Shown piece by piece: positions 36,470 to 44,726 of a stretch of DNA of 46,883 nt. The position numbers and the translations under genes were made by a program. The stretch's first letter is position 1, and each line of letters starts with the position of its first letter. Under the pieces are notes generated by a model. That model saw only the letters and a program-made list of their open reading frames with translations, was not told the DNA's origin and made no database searches. This DNA is from an uncultured Prevotellaceae bacterium (GTDB taxonomy: Bacteria; Bacteroidota; Bacteroidia; Bacteroidales; Bacteroidaceae), in NCBI GenBank assembly GCA_902762325.1, contig CACWNV010000031.1:1-46883 (forward strand). Direction: 5' to 3'.

Positions 36470-37764
36470 AGTGCTTTATTTATGCTGTCCATTTTATCTA
36501 TCAATTGTTGTAGTGTCTTGTCGTCGGTCTTCTCATTACCTGACAGTCTGACACGTAAGGTAAGAATGATGTCGCGAATCTCCGTAGCCGGCATTCCTGT
36601 AATCTTAGCCAGTTCAAGGAAGGTGTGTTCATCATCTGTATCATCTTGTATGTCAATGCCTGTTTGCCTGCGCAGTTCTTCTGAGAAGAAGAGAAACTTC
36701 TTTTGTAGGAGATCGGTATTGTCATGTTTCTGATGATAAAGTGTTCCTATCAGCTTCACAAATTCTAATTGCGGGTTCTTAGGCGTCTCGATAACTGGGA
36801 TGACGCTTTGTCTTCTCCTTGCCGTGAACAGGAAGAATAGCAGCATCATTACCAGTGAGAGATATAATGCCCATTTCAGTGGGCGTTGTGACAGGAAGTA
36901 TCTGAATGGCGACATCCTGTTGTTCAAAGTTGCAGAGGTGACGATGTAGTTCTCTGTCCGTACCACTGGTACATCACCCATCTCAGAAAGGATTCTGAAA
37001 ACATATTCTGCTCGGCTATCGTCAAGTATGCCATAATTAGTAAATAGGAGAGGAGTTGGCGCAAAGATGAACTTTCCTTTACCGAATGGGAGAGTGGCTG
37101 CCGTCGTGACCGTGTCTATTAACACATCAGCTTTCTCCTCCCTGATTTCATCATCTTCCCAAATTGGCATCCTCCTTTTATACATGACGGATAGTGTGTC
37201 TAAACTCGTCTTTATTCTTGTATGGATATTGCCATCTATCATCTGACTCAAGAAGCTGTATTCTCTGGTAGGGTAGAGGGACGGGTTTCCAATCCATTTC
37301 AGCGTGTCATATAGGCTTTGTTCAGTCATGAAAAGACTTTTCCTGATACGTAGAACGTCAAAGTAGGTGTAGCTGTATAAAGAAACATGAAGTGTGTCAG
37401 TTAGTTTCTCGCTATACTTACCTGTCGGGTCGGCAGCGATTAACACGTGATGTCCCTTTTCTGCCAGTTTGAGCAAAGACGAATAGGTCAGAGAATCCAA
37501 CTCGAATTCTTCACAGACAATCATCAGACCATGTGGACGACTATTGAAGGCTGAATCTTTCAGTATCTGATAGATTGATTTGTTGGTGACAGAGTATCCC
37601 TTTTTCAGAGACTGACAAAGCACACTGTCAAAGACCATACATCCAAACGGTTCCGGATCGGTATGGCTGAATGTCGGCTCCCATCTGTGTTGTCTGGGCA
37701 TGTTCAGCTGTAAGACAAAGACGATGATCAGAAAGATGATGATGCCAATGATGAACTTTCTCAT
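36466..37764 (-). CDS. DUF4350-domain membrane protein
   Basis: The ATG at 37764 gives 432 residues (MRKFIIGIIIFLIIVFVLQL). It overlaps the DUF4129 stop as ATGA, which is why this start is preferred over one 13 codons upstream. There is an N-terminal membrane helix, a glutamine-amidotransferase-like periplasmic domain (HGLMIVCEEFELDSLTYSSL, GHHVLIAADPTG, GKGKFIFAPTPLLFTNYG), a second helix near 300 (LYLSLVMMLLFFLF) and a cytoplasmic tail of about 120 residues. DUF4350 proteins typically occur beside MoxR and DUF58; their function is not known. Confidence 0.85.
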   Translation of the reverse strand: MRKFIIGIIIFLIIVFVLQLNMPRQHRWEPTFSHTDPEPFGCMVFDSVLCQSLKKGYSVTNKSIYQILKDSAFNSRPHGLMIVCEEFELDSLTYSSLLKLAEKGHHVLIAADPTGKYSEKLTDTLHVSLYSYTYFDVLRIRKSLFMTEQSLYDTLKWIGNPSLYPTREYSFLSQMIDGNIHTRIKTSLDTLSVMYKRRMPIWEDDEIREEKADVLIDTVTTAATLPFGKGKFIFAPTPLLFTNYGILDDSRAEYVFRILSEMGDVPVVRTENYIVTSATLNNRMSPFRYFLSQRPLKWALYLSLVMMLLFFLFTARRRQSVIPVIETPKNPQLEFVKLIGTLYHQKHDNTDLLQKKFLFFSEELRRQTGIDIQDDTDDEHTFLELAKITGMPATEIRDIILTLRVRLSGNEKTDDKTLQQLIDKMDSINKAL

Positions 37765-38351
37765 ACCTCTATCCCTTCTGCTAATCGAACCATTTCCTTG
37801 CAAAGTGCTTCAGTGGTATTGAAATTACCATAGCGAATACGCAGGAAATGATTGGTGAGTTTTCTGAAGTTGTCTGAAGTCTCCTCACGTGTATATTGTG
37901 TTGGAGTCTTGTATAACCTCCATTCTATTCGATTGGCATCACTCAGTTCACGGAGTTTCTGCAAATAGATAAGACGTGCGGCCTCTCTGTAGTTTTGGGA
38001 TGCCAAAGCCTTTTCTATCTCCTGCTTGAAGTCTATGCCGTAGATGGTATCTTCTGTTACTTCGTATTTCAGTTGTGAAGAAACACTCTTACGGCGGAAC
38101 AGGTTAGGATGTCTGAAGAAAATGTATAGAGCGATGCCAATGAGGAAAAGAAGCCCCATTATCAGCCAGAATTTCGGTCCCATCCATTGATAGGCTCTGC
38201 TATTTAAGAATGAAACGAACAGTTCTTCCAGTTGCCTGACAATCCAGTCTACCAGACTGTCGTCCTGTAGGAACCATTCCTTTTCATAGTCAAAGTCCGG
38301 ATTCTGCTGAAAGGAATGTAGGGTGAGGGTGTCTATGCTGAGTGAATCCAT
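37761..38351 (-). CDS. DUF4129-domain membrane protein
   Basis: This 196-residue protein has one transmembrane helix (about 62-80, WLIMGLLFLIGIALYIFF) and a cytoplasmic C-terminal domain with AARLIYLQKLRELSDANRI and TPTQYTREETSDNFRKLTNH, the pattern of DUF4129. In some lineages this domain is the tail of large transglutaminase-like membrane proteins; here it stands alone. It lies 15 bp after the six-TM gene and overlaps the DUF4350 start. Confidence 0.82.
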   Translation of the reverse strand: MDSLSIDTLTLHSFQQNPDFDYEKEWFLQDDSLVDWIVRQLEELFVSFLNSRAYQWMGPKFWLIMGLLFLIGIALYIFFRHPNLFRRKSVSSQLKYEVTEDTIYGIDFKQEIEKALASQNYREAARLIYLQKLRELSDANRIEWRLYKTPTQYTREETSDNFRKLTNHFLRIRYGNFNTTEALCKEMVRLAEGIEV

Positions 38352-38366
38352 CAGCTGTTATTGGCA

Positions 38367-39278
38367 TTATAGTTTCTCGAAATTCTCAATATCTTTGTCA
38401 ATGGCTACACCATCAATCTTGTCGGCAGCATGGCCATATTGATAAGCCAGGGCAATGATGCCAAGACTGGACGTAAGAATAGAACTGAAAACATTGACGA
38501 CAGATGCCAAATAGGTCGTGAAATTGATCCACACAGGAGCACTTCCTCCTTCAGCAGAATCAAAGAATAATGCCTTTGCGCCAAGACAGATATACCATGG
38601 AATGGAAAAGACAGTTGCGATTATCTGAATGATAAGGCCTATGACAAGTGCTATCAGCAGGATGCCGCCCCATGTGGGAAATCCCAGACGATAGGCTTTC
38701 TTGAAGGAGTCGATGATAGAGATGTCTTCAAGAAGGTAGGATGAATACCAGTACGTAAGTGGTAATATGACCGCAAAAAGGGCTGGAATGGTAATAATCA
38801 GCGAGTAATATGAGTAGATGGCAGCAAAAATGACAATCATGAGGAGCAGAATAACGAACAGAACACTCAAGATGCCGACAACCAGAGTCCTCTTGCAGTT
38901 CTTTAGCAATGAAGATGCGAATTCTCTGAAGGTCAATCCTTGTAGCCGTTTTGGTCTTGAATAATACAACTGGAGCATAGAATAGACTGAGGCATACAAG
39001 GCAATGCTTGACAATACGAATACTAATAGGAAAAGCATGTATTTGACGAAGAACACCCCTTCTGATTCTACAAACTGGGAGTAGCTGAAGTCCAGCATCA
39101 CATTCGTCATCGTGCTTAAAAACAGACAGGCAACCATTGAGAACGGAAGCAATATGTATGTCAGGTATTTAATCAGCGGTCGCCAGCTTTCTCTGACAAA
39201 GTCAAAAGTGGCGTTAAGTTTGTCTCCGAAAGAACGAGCCTTGTACAGCTCAATCCTTGGCATTTCATTTTTTTCCAT
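38367..39278 (-). CDS. Six-TM integral membrane protein of the MoxR operon
   Basis: The ATG at 39278 (MEKNEMPRIELYKARSF) gives 303 residues and overlaps the SpoIIM-type gene by 14 bp; an ATG at 39263 is an alternative. About six membrane helices are visible (for example LIKYLTYILLPFSMVACLFL and GGILLIALVIGLIIQIIATV) with short loops. The end (YGHAADKIDGVAIDKDIENF) is acidic and cytoplasmic. I do not recognise a named family with confidence. Its fixed place between SpoIIM and DUF4129 genes suggests that it is part of the same membrane complex. Confidence 0.75.
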   Translation of the reverse strand: MEKNEMPRIELYKARSFGDKLNATFDFVRESWRPLIKYLTYILLPFSMVACLFLSTMTNVMLDFSYSQFVESEGVFFVKYMLFLLVFVLSSIALYASVYSMLQLYYSRPKRLQGLTFREFASSLLKNCKRTLVVGILSVLFVILLLMIVIFAAIYSYYSLIITIPALFAVILPLTYWYSSYLLEDISIIDSFKKAYRLGFPTWGGILLIALVIGLIIQIIATVFSIPWYICLGAKALFFDSAEGGSAPVWINFTTYLASVVNVFSSILTSSLGIIALAYQYGHAADKIDGVAIDKDIENFEKL

Positions 39279-40230
39279 ATTGTTTGTTTTTGATTTTTCG
39301 AGGATAGATGATATAATAGAAAATGACAAATGACAGTGAGAGAAGGATGAACCCTCCCCGTAACATGTCGGGTAGTTCCGTGTGACGTGTGACAAATCCT
39401 TCAATGAATCCGGCAACGATAAATAGCGGAACGGTGCCCACTACTATCTTGAGACCTCGTCTGGCTCCCCGACGAAGTGAAACGATTCGTGAATAGGTTT
39501 TGGGAAATAGCCAGCTGTTGCCTAAAGCCAGACCAGCGGCACCGGCAACAATGATAGCTGAAATCTCAAGCGTTCCATGAAGGAAAACCGCAAGTAAAGA
39601 CTCCCCAAGCAGATTGTGCTGAGCAAAAAAGCCTTCGAATGCCCCCAGCATGATTCCGTTCTGAAACAGGGCCCAGCCTGTAGCTATGCTTGTGAAGAAT
39701 CCCATCACGTAAACAAGAAATGATACATACACATTATTTAAAGTGATGCCGAGAAACATTTCTGAGGGATTGCTGCCGTCATAGACAGCCATGGGCTTGC
39801 CGTTTTGAATGTTTTCCAAGGTCATGTCCACATAATCGTCACCCAGAATGATGCGGCAGAATTCGGGATCTGCAGCCTGGGAAATGATGCCGATGATTGC
39901 ACTGACAACCATGATGAGAAATGAGGCAAGCAGCAGTTTGCGCTCATGATACATGGTCTCAGGAACTTCACGCGTCCAGAAAGTTATGATTCTTGACCAC
40001 TTTTCCCGTTTGTTCTGATATATTTCATTATGCAGGGTCGAAGAAAGCATATTCAGGTAGCGCGTGATGCGGGATTGAGGATAATGAGTTTGAGCAAAGG
40101 CAAGGTCGTTGGTAAGATCGATGTACATGTCAGCAAGCACATCAGGTGACAGGCGGTCTTTTTCTTCCATGGCCTCCTCAACCTCTTTCCATCTTTCGAA
40201 ATTGCTTCTTATGAATGTCAGTTCTTTCAA
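39265..40230 (-). CDS. SpoIIM/DUF95-family membrane protein
   Basis: This 321-residue protein starts with about 100 cytoplasmic helical residues (MKELTFIRSNFERWKEVEEA) and then about five membrane helices. The motifs GWALFQNGIMLGAFEGFFAQH and LHGTLEISAIIVAGAAGLALG are characteristic of the stage II sporulation protein M family. In sporulating Firmicutes SpoIIM forms part of a peptidoglycan-remodelling complex; here the organism does not sporulate and the role is unknown. It heads the leftward MoxR operon and diverges from the RDD gene. Confidence 0.9.
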   Translation of the reverse strand: MKELTFIRSNFERWKEVEEAMEEKDRLSPDVLADMYIDLTNDLAFAQTHYPQSRITRYLNMLSSTLHNEIYQNKREKWSRIITFWTREVPETMYHERKLLLASFLIMVVSAIIGIISQAADPEFCRIILGDDYVDMTLENIQNGKPMAVYDGSNPSEMFLGITLNNVYVSFLVYVMGFFTSIATGWALFQNGIMLGAFEGFFAQHNLLGESLLAVFLHGTLEISAIIVAGAAGLALGNSWLFPKTYSRIVSLRRGARRGLKIVVGTVPLFIVAGFIEGFVTRHTELPDMLRGGFILLSLSFVIFYYIIYPRKIKNKQYGKK

Positions 40231-40251
40231 CGCATTGCTTATTTAGTTGCG

Positions 40252-40259
40252 CAAATTTA
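40252..40259 (-). promoter_or_regulatory. -7 box of the MoxR/DUF58 operon
   Basis: TAAATTTG on the minus strand lies about 22 bp before the SpoIIM-type start. No good -33 box was found. Confidence 0.5.
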
Positions 40260-40302
40260 CAAAATTCCTTGAACATGCCTATAGCGTTTGCCGCTTTTTT
40301 TG

Positions 40303-40310
40303 TACTTTTG
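40303..40310 (+). promoter_or_regulatory. -7 box of the RDD gene
   Basis: TACTTTTG lies 18 bp before the ATG at 40329, so the leader is very short. No -33 box with correct spacing was found. Confidence 0.5.
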
Positions 40311-40328
40311 CATCAAAAGTTGATCGTA

Positions 40329-41051
40329 ATGTCACAGAGCAATATCATTACAGGCCAATATGTGCAGATAAATCAGTCACCCGCAAGTATCGGTGAGCGT
40401 ATCTTCGGAAGACTCATCGATTTGTTGGTTCTTTTTTGTTATGTCGGCAGCATGAGCTACCTTATGAACAGGTACCATCCGGATTTTATGGGTGAATGGA
40501 TTACTGTGTTTGTCATTATCTTGCCTTTTGTATTGTATACATTCTTGTGTGAGTCGTTCAACCATGGTCAGACAATAGGGAAAAAAGTAATGCACACCCG
40601 TGTTGTGAATGTAGATGGTACCGTCCCCACAATGGGAGCATCAATGATTCGCTGGCTAATGTTATTAGTTGACTTGTGGATGACAAGTGGTCTGGGAGTA
40701 CTTTTCATCATCTTCTCAAAAAACAATCAGCGGTTGGGTGACCTGGCTGCCGGCACAATGGTTATCAAGTTGGATGACTACAAGAAGATGACCGTATCGT
40801 TGGATGAGTTCAATTATGTGTCACGTAATTACAAACCGGTCTATCCACAAGCCCAGCAGTTGACGCAGCAGCAGATTGCAGTCATAGAACAGCTTCTGCA
40901 TGGGAGCAGTAGCTATGATGAGAAAAAGATCAGGAATTTGTCGCTGAAGATTCAGCAGCTTCTCGATATTGAGCCACAGGAGGATTCGGATATAAAGTTC
41001 CTGGTTACTCTCCTGCACGACAGCTATTATTACAGCATTGAAATACTATAA
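40329..41051 (+). CDS. RDD-family membrane protein
   Basis: The ATG at 40329 (MSQSNIITGQYVQIN) gives 240 residues; a longer frame from 40215 would cross the promoter and is rejected. The RDD domain spans about 15-150 with three membrane helices, and includes GERIFGRLIDLLVL, NHGQTIGKKVMHTRV and RLGDLAAGTMVI. The last ~90 residues are soluble and helical. RDD proteins have no general function; some have been linked to ion transport. It diverges from the SpoIIM-type gene with 98 bp between the starts and probably belongs to the same system. Confidence 0.9.
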   Translation: MSQSNIITGQYVQINQSPASIGERIFGRLIDLLVLFCYVGSMSYLMNRYHPDFMGEWITVFVIILPFVLYTFLCESFNHGQTIGKKVMHTRVVNVDGTVPTMGASMIRWLMLLVDLWMTSGLGVLFIIFSKNNQRLGDLAAGTMVIKLDDYKKMTVSLDEFNYVSRNYKPVYPQAQQLTQQQIAVIEQLLHGSSSYDEKKIRNLSLKIQQLLDIEPQEDSDIKFLVTLLHDSYYYSIEIL

Positions 41052-41105
41052 GAGTTGACATAAATCAAGAAAAAGTGTAAATCAATCACTTCTTACGGTA
41101 TTTTC

Positions 41106-41136
41106 TTTGCAGATTTCAGAATAAGTTATACCTTTG
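41106..41136 (+). promoter_or_regulatory. Promoter of RNA unit 1
   Basis: TTTG (41106-41109) and TACCTTTG (41129-41136) with a 19-bp spacer match the consensus exactly. Confidence 0.75.
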
Positions 41137-41140
41137 CATC

Positions 41141-41207
41141 GTGTTTTTCATGGTATTAGATTTAAGGTTAACAAAAGGTTGGGACTCGGCGGAGCCCCAT
41201 TTTTTTT
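41141..41207 (+). ncRNA. Putative small RNA, copy 1
   Basis: Starting just after the promoter, about 67 nt run to a terminator. The segment TTAGATTTAAGGTTAACAA is shared exactly with copy 2, and the flanking bases GTGTTTTTCAT are shared too. The terminator stem GGG(A)CTC-GGCG-GAGCCC carries one extra A relative to copy 2 and is followed by eight T. No start codon with a useful frame is present. Layout and duplication suggest a short non-coding RNA. It resembles paralogous intergenic RNAs reported in Bacteroidales, but I could not verify the identity. Confidence 0.65.
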
Positions 41208-41256
41208 GCATTTAAAGCTAATAAATATTAAATAATCAACGATTTACTCTATATTA

Positions 41257-41288
41257 TTTGGTGTATTAATAGAATATTTCTATTTTTG
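41257..41288 (+). promoter_or_regulatory. Promoter of RNA unit 2
   Basis: TTTG (41257-41260) and TATTTTTG (41281-41288) with a 20-bp spacer match the consensus. Confidence 0.75.
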
Positions 41289-41292
41289 CACT

Positions 41293-41351
41293 GTGTTTTT
41301 CATAGTATTAGATTTAAGGTTAACAAGAGGGCTCAGCGGAGCCCATTTTTT
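41293..41351 (+). ncRNA. Putative small RNA, copy 2
   Basis: About 59 nt, starting 152 bp after copy 1. It shares GTGTTTTTCAT, a G-to-A change, then GTATTAGATTTAAGGTTAAC and beyond, and ends with a perfect 6-bp stem GGGCTC-AGCG-GAGCCC plus six T. The stem loops differ (GGCG and AGCG) while the stem is preserved. It ends 79 bp before the aqpZ -7 box, so it is separate from aqpZ unless read-through occurs. Confidence 0.65.
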
Positions 41352-41430
41352 GTTTATAGTAGTTTCTGATAAATAATTGTTTACCGATGAAAAAAGATTG
41401 ACTAAAATTATGTTGATAGGAAATTTTTCG

Positions 41431-41438
41431 TATCTTTG
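41431..41438 (+). promoter_or_regulatory. -7 box of aqpZ
   Basis: TATCTTTG lies about 87 bp before the aqpZ ATG. The -33 region is weak (GTTG at 41412-41415, short spacing). Confidence 0.5.
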
Positions 41439-41462
41439 TCGTGAAAAATGAAAAAGATCATC

Positions 41463-41477
41463 AAATCAATTTGATTT
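41463..41477. promoter_or_regulatory. Operator-like palindrome in the aqpZ leader
   Basis: AAATCAA-T-TTGATTT is a perfect 7-bp dyad about 20 bp after the predicted transcription start. It could bind a dimeric repressor; no regulator is encoded nearby. Confidence 0.35.
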
Positions 41478-41524
41478 AAGTTGGACAAGAAGTATCAATA
41501 TTATTAACTTTAAAAATAGTGTTT

Positions 41525-42205
41525 ATGAAAAAGTATTTGGCAGAAATGATCGGCACTATGGTGCTGGTATTGATGGGCTGCGGTGTAGCAGTAAGTCTGA
41601 ATTGTTCGTCTGATTGTGCTACTGTAGCCAATGCAGGAACAGTTATCGGTACAGCCCTTGCTTTTGGACTGGCAGTAGTGGCAATGGCTTATACCATCGG
41701 CGGTATTAGTGGATGCCATATCAATCCGGCCATCACACTTGGTGTGTTCCTTAGTGGTCGTATGTCTGGTAAAGATGCCGGAATGTATATTCTCTTCCAG
41801 TGCATCGGTGCATTTATAGGTTCTGCATTACTCTGTCTGCTTACGGCTAATGTTGAAGACTTAGCTGGTACAGGCGCCAATGATCTGCAGAATGGGGTGT
41901 CGGTGATGGGCGGACTGATTGCTGAAATCATCTTTACATGTGTATTTGTCCTTGTTGTCCTTGGTGCTACTTCTAAGACTAATGGGGCTACAAATAACTT
42001 TGCAGGTTTGGCTATCGGTCTTTCACTGGTACTTATCCACCTTGCCTGCATCCGTTATACGGGTACATCTGTAAATCCTGCACGTTCTTTGGCTCCAGCT
42101 TTCTTCCAGGGTGGTACGGCTTTGGCTAATCTGTGGATTTTCATCGTAGGTCCATTTGTAGGCGGTGCTCTGGCAGCAGGTATCTGGAAAGTTATAGAGG
42201 AATAA
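41525..42205 (+). CDS. aqpZ: Aquaporin Z
   Basis: The ATG at 41525 (MKKYLAEMIGTMVLV) gives 226 residues; a GTG two codons earlier is unlikely. It is a six-helix water channel of the inner membrane. Both half-helix motifs are present: HINPAITLG (NPA 67-69) and SVNPARS (NPA 184-186). The selectivity filter matches E. coli AqpZ: F47, H172, T181 and R187, which indicates a water-selective pore rather than a glycerol channel. It lies 11 bp before the sugar symporter and probably shares its transcript. Confidence 0.95.
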   Translation: MKKYLAEMIGTMVLVLMGCGVAVSLNCSSDCATVANAGTVIGTALAFGLAVVAMAYTIGGISGCHINPAITLGVFLSGRMSGKDAGMYILFQCIGAFIGSALLCLLTANVEDLAGTGANDLQNGVSVMGGLIAEIIFTCVFVLVVLGATSKTNGATNNFAGLAIGLSLVLIHLACIRYTGTSVNPARSLAPAFFQGGTALANLWIFIVGPFVGGALAAGIWKVIEE

Positions 42206-42216
42206 TTAAATACTAA

Positions 42217-43437
42217 ATGATGAAAACAGGAAAGCCACAATTGACGGACAAGAAATATGCCATTCCGTTTCTTCTGATAACAGTGCTCTTTTTTCTATGG
42301 GGATTTTCAAGGGCTATCCTCGATGTGCTCAATAAGCATTTCCAGAACGCACTTGACATTTCCATCACTCAGTCGGCACTGATTCAAGTTACCACGTATA
42401 TAAGCTATTTTCTGCTCGCGATTCCTGCAGGATTGTTCATCAACAGATGGGGCTATCGCCGTGGTGTGGTTTGCGGATTGTTATTGTTCGGAATTGGAGC
42501 TTTGCTGTTTATTCCAGGCACAGAGATAGGCACATTTTCTGCTTTTCTCTGTGCTCTTTTTGTGATTGGCTGTGGACTGGTCTTTCTTGAAGTTGCTGCA
42601 AATCCATACGTTACGGAACTTGGTGCTCCGGAAACGGCTACCAGTCGCCTGAACTTCTCCCAGTCGTTTAATGGCCTTGGGTGCTTGTTTGCTACGTTTG
42701 CTGTTGGTCAGTTCTTGTTTAGTGGGGATGCTGAGAACACGAATGTGGCTATACCATATACGGTTTTGGGCATTATCGTCCTGATCATTGCATTAGTGTT
42801 TTCAAAGGTCAGCTTACCAGAAATCAAACACGATGATGATGCTGATGAGGATGGCGAGCAAAGCGGTTTGAGGAATCTCTCTCAACTATGGCATCATCCG
42901 CTTTTTGTCTTTGGCCTCTTTGCCTTGCTCGCCTACGAAGTGGCGGAGATTTCTATCAATAGTTATTTTATTAATTTTGTAACGGGAAAGGGATGGATGA
43001 GCGACCGAATGGCTTCCGTTGTCCTTACTTTCGCATTGGCAGTATTCATGGTAGGCCGTTTTGTCGGCTCATGGATTATGCGTACAGTCAAAGCCAGTAA
43101 AATGTTGCTTATCTGTGGTATTGGTACCATGGCCTGCACTTCTTTGGTGCTGCTCAATCTTGGTAAGCTTTCTATGGTGGCACTGATGGGAAACTATTTC
43201 TTTGAGGCCATAATGTTCCCCACGATTTTCTCTTTGGCATTACAAGGATTAGGGCATCTTACAAAAAGTGCCTCATCGCTATTGATGATGACACCTGTTG
43301 GAGGATGCGGATTCATGCTCATGGGGTACATGGCAGATCAAACGGGTAATCTGTCACTTCCGTTTGTCATTCCCCTTATTGGCTATGCCGTTGTCGTGGC
43401 ATTTGCGTACAAGGTAACCAAAAAGACCACGGTTTGA
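42217..43437 (+). CDS. fucP: FucP/GluP-family sugar:H+ symporter (MFS)
   Basis: This 406-residue inner-membrane transporter has about 12 helices. The family motif FFLWGFSRAILDVLNKHFQ (helix 1, with the acidic residue important for proton coupling in FucP) and FLEVAANPYVTELG (helix 4) place it in the fucose/glucose/galactose FHS group. Fucose is the most likely substrate by name, but related members carry other sugars and the specificity is not certain. It follows aqpZ by 11 bp. A small hairpin, CTCTGC/GCAGAG (43452-43472), lies after the stop but has no T-run. Confidence 0.85.
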   Translation: MMKTGKPQLTDKKYAIPFLLITVLFFLWGFSRAILDVLNKHFQNALDISITQSALIQVTTYISYFLLAIPAGLFINRWGYRRGVVCGLLLFGIGALLFIPGTEIGTFSAFLCALFVIGCGLVFLEVAANPYVTELGAPETATSRLNFSQSFNGLGCLFATFAVGQFLFSGDAENTNVAIPYTVLGIIVLIIALVFSKVSLPEIKHDDDADEDGEQSGLRNLSQLWHHPLFVFGLFALLAYEVAEISINSYFINFVTGKGWMSDRMASVVLTFALAVFMVGRFVGSWIMRTVKASKMLLICGIGTMACTSLVLLNLGKLSMVALMGNYFFEAIMFPTIFSLALQGLGHLTKSASSLLMMTPVGGCGFMLMGYMADQTGNLSLPFVIPLIGYAVVVAFAYKVTKKTTV

Positions 43438-43478
43438 ATATCCGTGAAAGGCTCTGCTGCTTTTATGCAGAGATCAGG

Positions 43479-44699
43479 TTAATTCACTATTCTTACATCT
43501 ATGGGTGAAAGGAGTTCTTTCTTCCACTCTTTAAGGAAGTTGAACCAGTCTTTAGCCTGATGATAACCGAATTCTTCATTGGCACTGGTGTATACCAGGT
43601 TATAGTGTAGTTGGTTATCAGTTGCCTTTACCACATATCCATAATTGTCTTTGTTGGCGGGTTGTTCGCTTACTCGGTGAAGAGTGGGGATGTAGATACC
43701 AAGTCCAACGGTCTCACGTTTCCAGTTGAGCGTGTCTGTTGATGGCCAGTCGGTTCCCCAGCATCCGCGCAGTCCATCTTTGTCAGTGAACTCTTCTGAT
43801 TCCTTGACATTGATAATACCTGTAGCGAATTGATACTCAGGTACGTTACGGTTGAAGCGCACATCAACATTGAAGTCCCTGTGTCCTGCATATAGTGTGT
43901 AGCGGATAATCATATTGATGGGTTGAAGAGATGGGGATACCGTCCATCCGTTGTCTTCCACTTCTATGATTGTGCGCACAGGACCTTTGGCAAGTATGCG
44001 CTGTGTGCGATGCTGAACATCAGAGAGCATAGTAGGTTCGGTTCCGTTCCATCCACGTAATGCTCCTAACCCGAATGTGTTTCCGACCCATAGCACATCG
44101 TCACCATAGCCTTGCTGCTTTTGCTCTTTTGACGTATAGAATTGAGTGTCTTTTAGTTCCAGTCCTTTGTGAAACTTTCCATAGAGGTCGAGTGTCTGCC
44201 GCTGATCGAAATAGATGCGTAGGGCAATTAATTCACTTTCGAAGGCAACTCCATGATGGTGAAGGACGTTGTAGCTGTTAGCCGTTTCCTTATCAACGGT
44301 GATACTTGACAGATAAATGTCGTGCTTGTTTTTCTCCGTTACCTTTGGGTTACGGATTACTATTTCTGCAAATGTACGGGGCTGGTAAGTGCGTGGAGTC
44401 CCATTTTTGTAAAGTGTGATGTCAACTCTCTTTTTCTGTTTCTTATCCAGGTCGGCGACAAAGGCAAGTTCATCGAAAACACCATCTTTGTCAAAGTCAT
44501 CAAGTTGACAGGGAATCTCATTCCCGTCGATAGTTACTAATGCTGATTTGATGTCACCGTATTCAGAAAGACTGATAGCTACGGGTGCATCAGTGCGTAC
44601 GATCTTTGAAGGGTTGCTAATCTGTAGGGTGATGGTTTGCTGAGCACTGGCGGGCGTTACTGCCAATAGCAATAATGGAATAATCTGTTTACGAATCAT
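43479..44699 (-). CDS. DUF4861-type secreted protein
   Basis: This 406-residue protein has a signal peptide ending near PASAQ. It is a beta-rich protein with PVAISLSEYG near the start, DKDGVFDELAFVADL and KGLELKDTQFYTSKEQKQQG in the middle, and AKGPVRTIIEVEDNGW. This pattern fits DUF4861, found in Bacteroidota operons for pectin (rhamnogalacturonan) breakdown; the activity is not established. It is the second gene of a two-gene leftward operon with the SGNH hydrolase (27-bp gap). Confidence 0.78.
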   Translation of the reverse strand: MIRKQIIPLLLLAVTPASAQQTITLQISNPSKIVRTDAPVAISLSEYGDIKSALVTIDGNEIPCQLDDFDKDGVFDELAFVADLDKKQKKRVDITLYKNGTPRTYQPRTFAEIVIRNPKVTEKNKHDIYLSSITVDKETANSYNVLHHHGVAFESELIALRIYFDQRQTLDLYGKFHKGLELKDTQFYTSKEQKQQGYGDDVLWVGNTFGLGALRGWNGTEPTMLSDVQHRTQRILAKGPVRTIIEVEDNGWTVSPSLQPINMIIRYTLYAGHRDFNVDVRFNRNVPEYQFATGIINVKESEEFTDKDGLRGCWGTDWPSTDTLNWKRETVGLGIYIPTLHRVSEQPANKDNYGYVVKATDNQLHYNLVYTSANEEFGYHQAKDWFNFLKEWKKELLSPIDVRIVN

Positions 44700-44726
44700 G
44701 GTTATTTTGTTTTGGGTTGTTAATGC

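Larger units (their letters stand above)
41052..41524. other. Intergenic region with two tandem RNA units
   Basis: This 473-bp AT-rich spacer between the RDD and aqpZ genes holds two complete short transcription units (41106-41208 and 41257-41352), the aqpZ -7 box and a small palindrome in the aqpZ leader. No protein-coding frame is supported. Confidence 0.8.

Noticed and set aside
43452-43472. Terminator after fucP
   Set aside because: The CTCTGC/GCAGAG hairpin lacks a T-run on either strand, so it is not called as a terminator.
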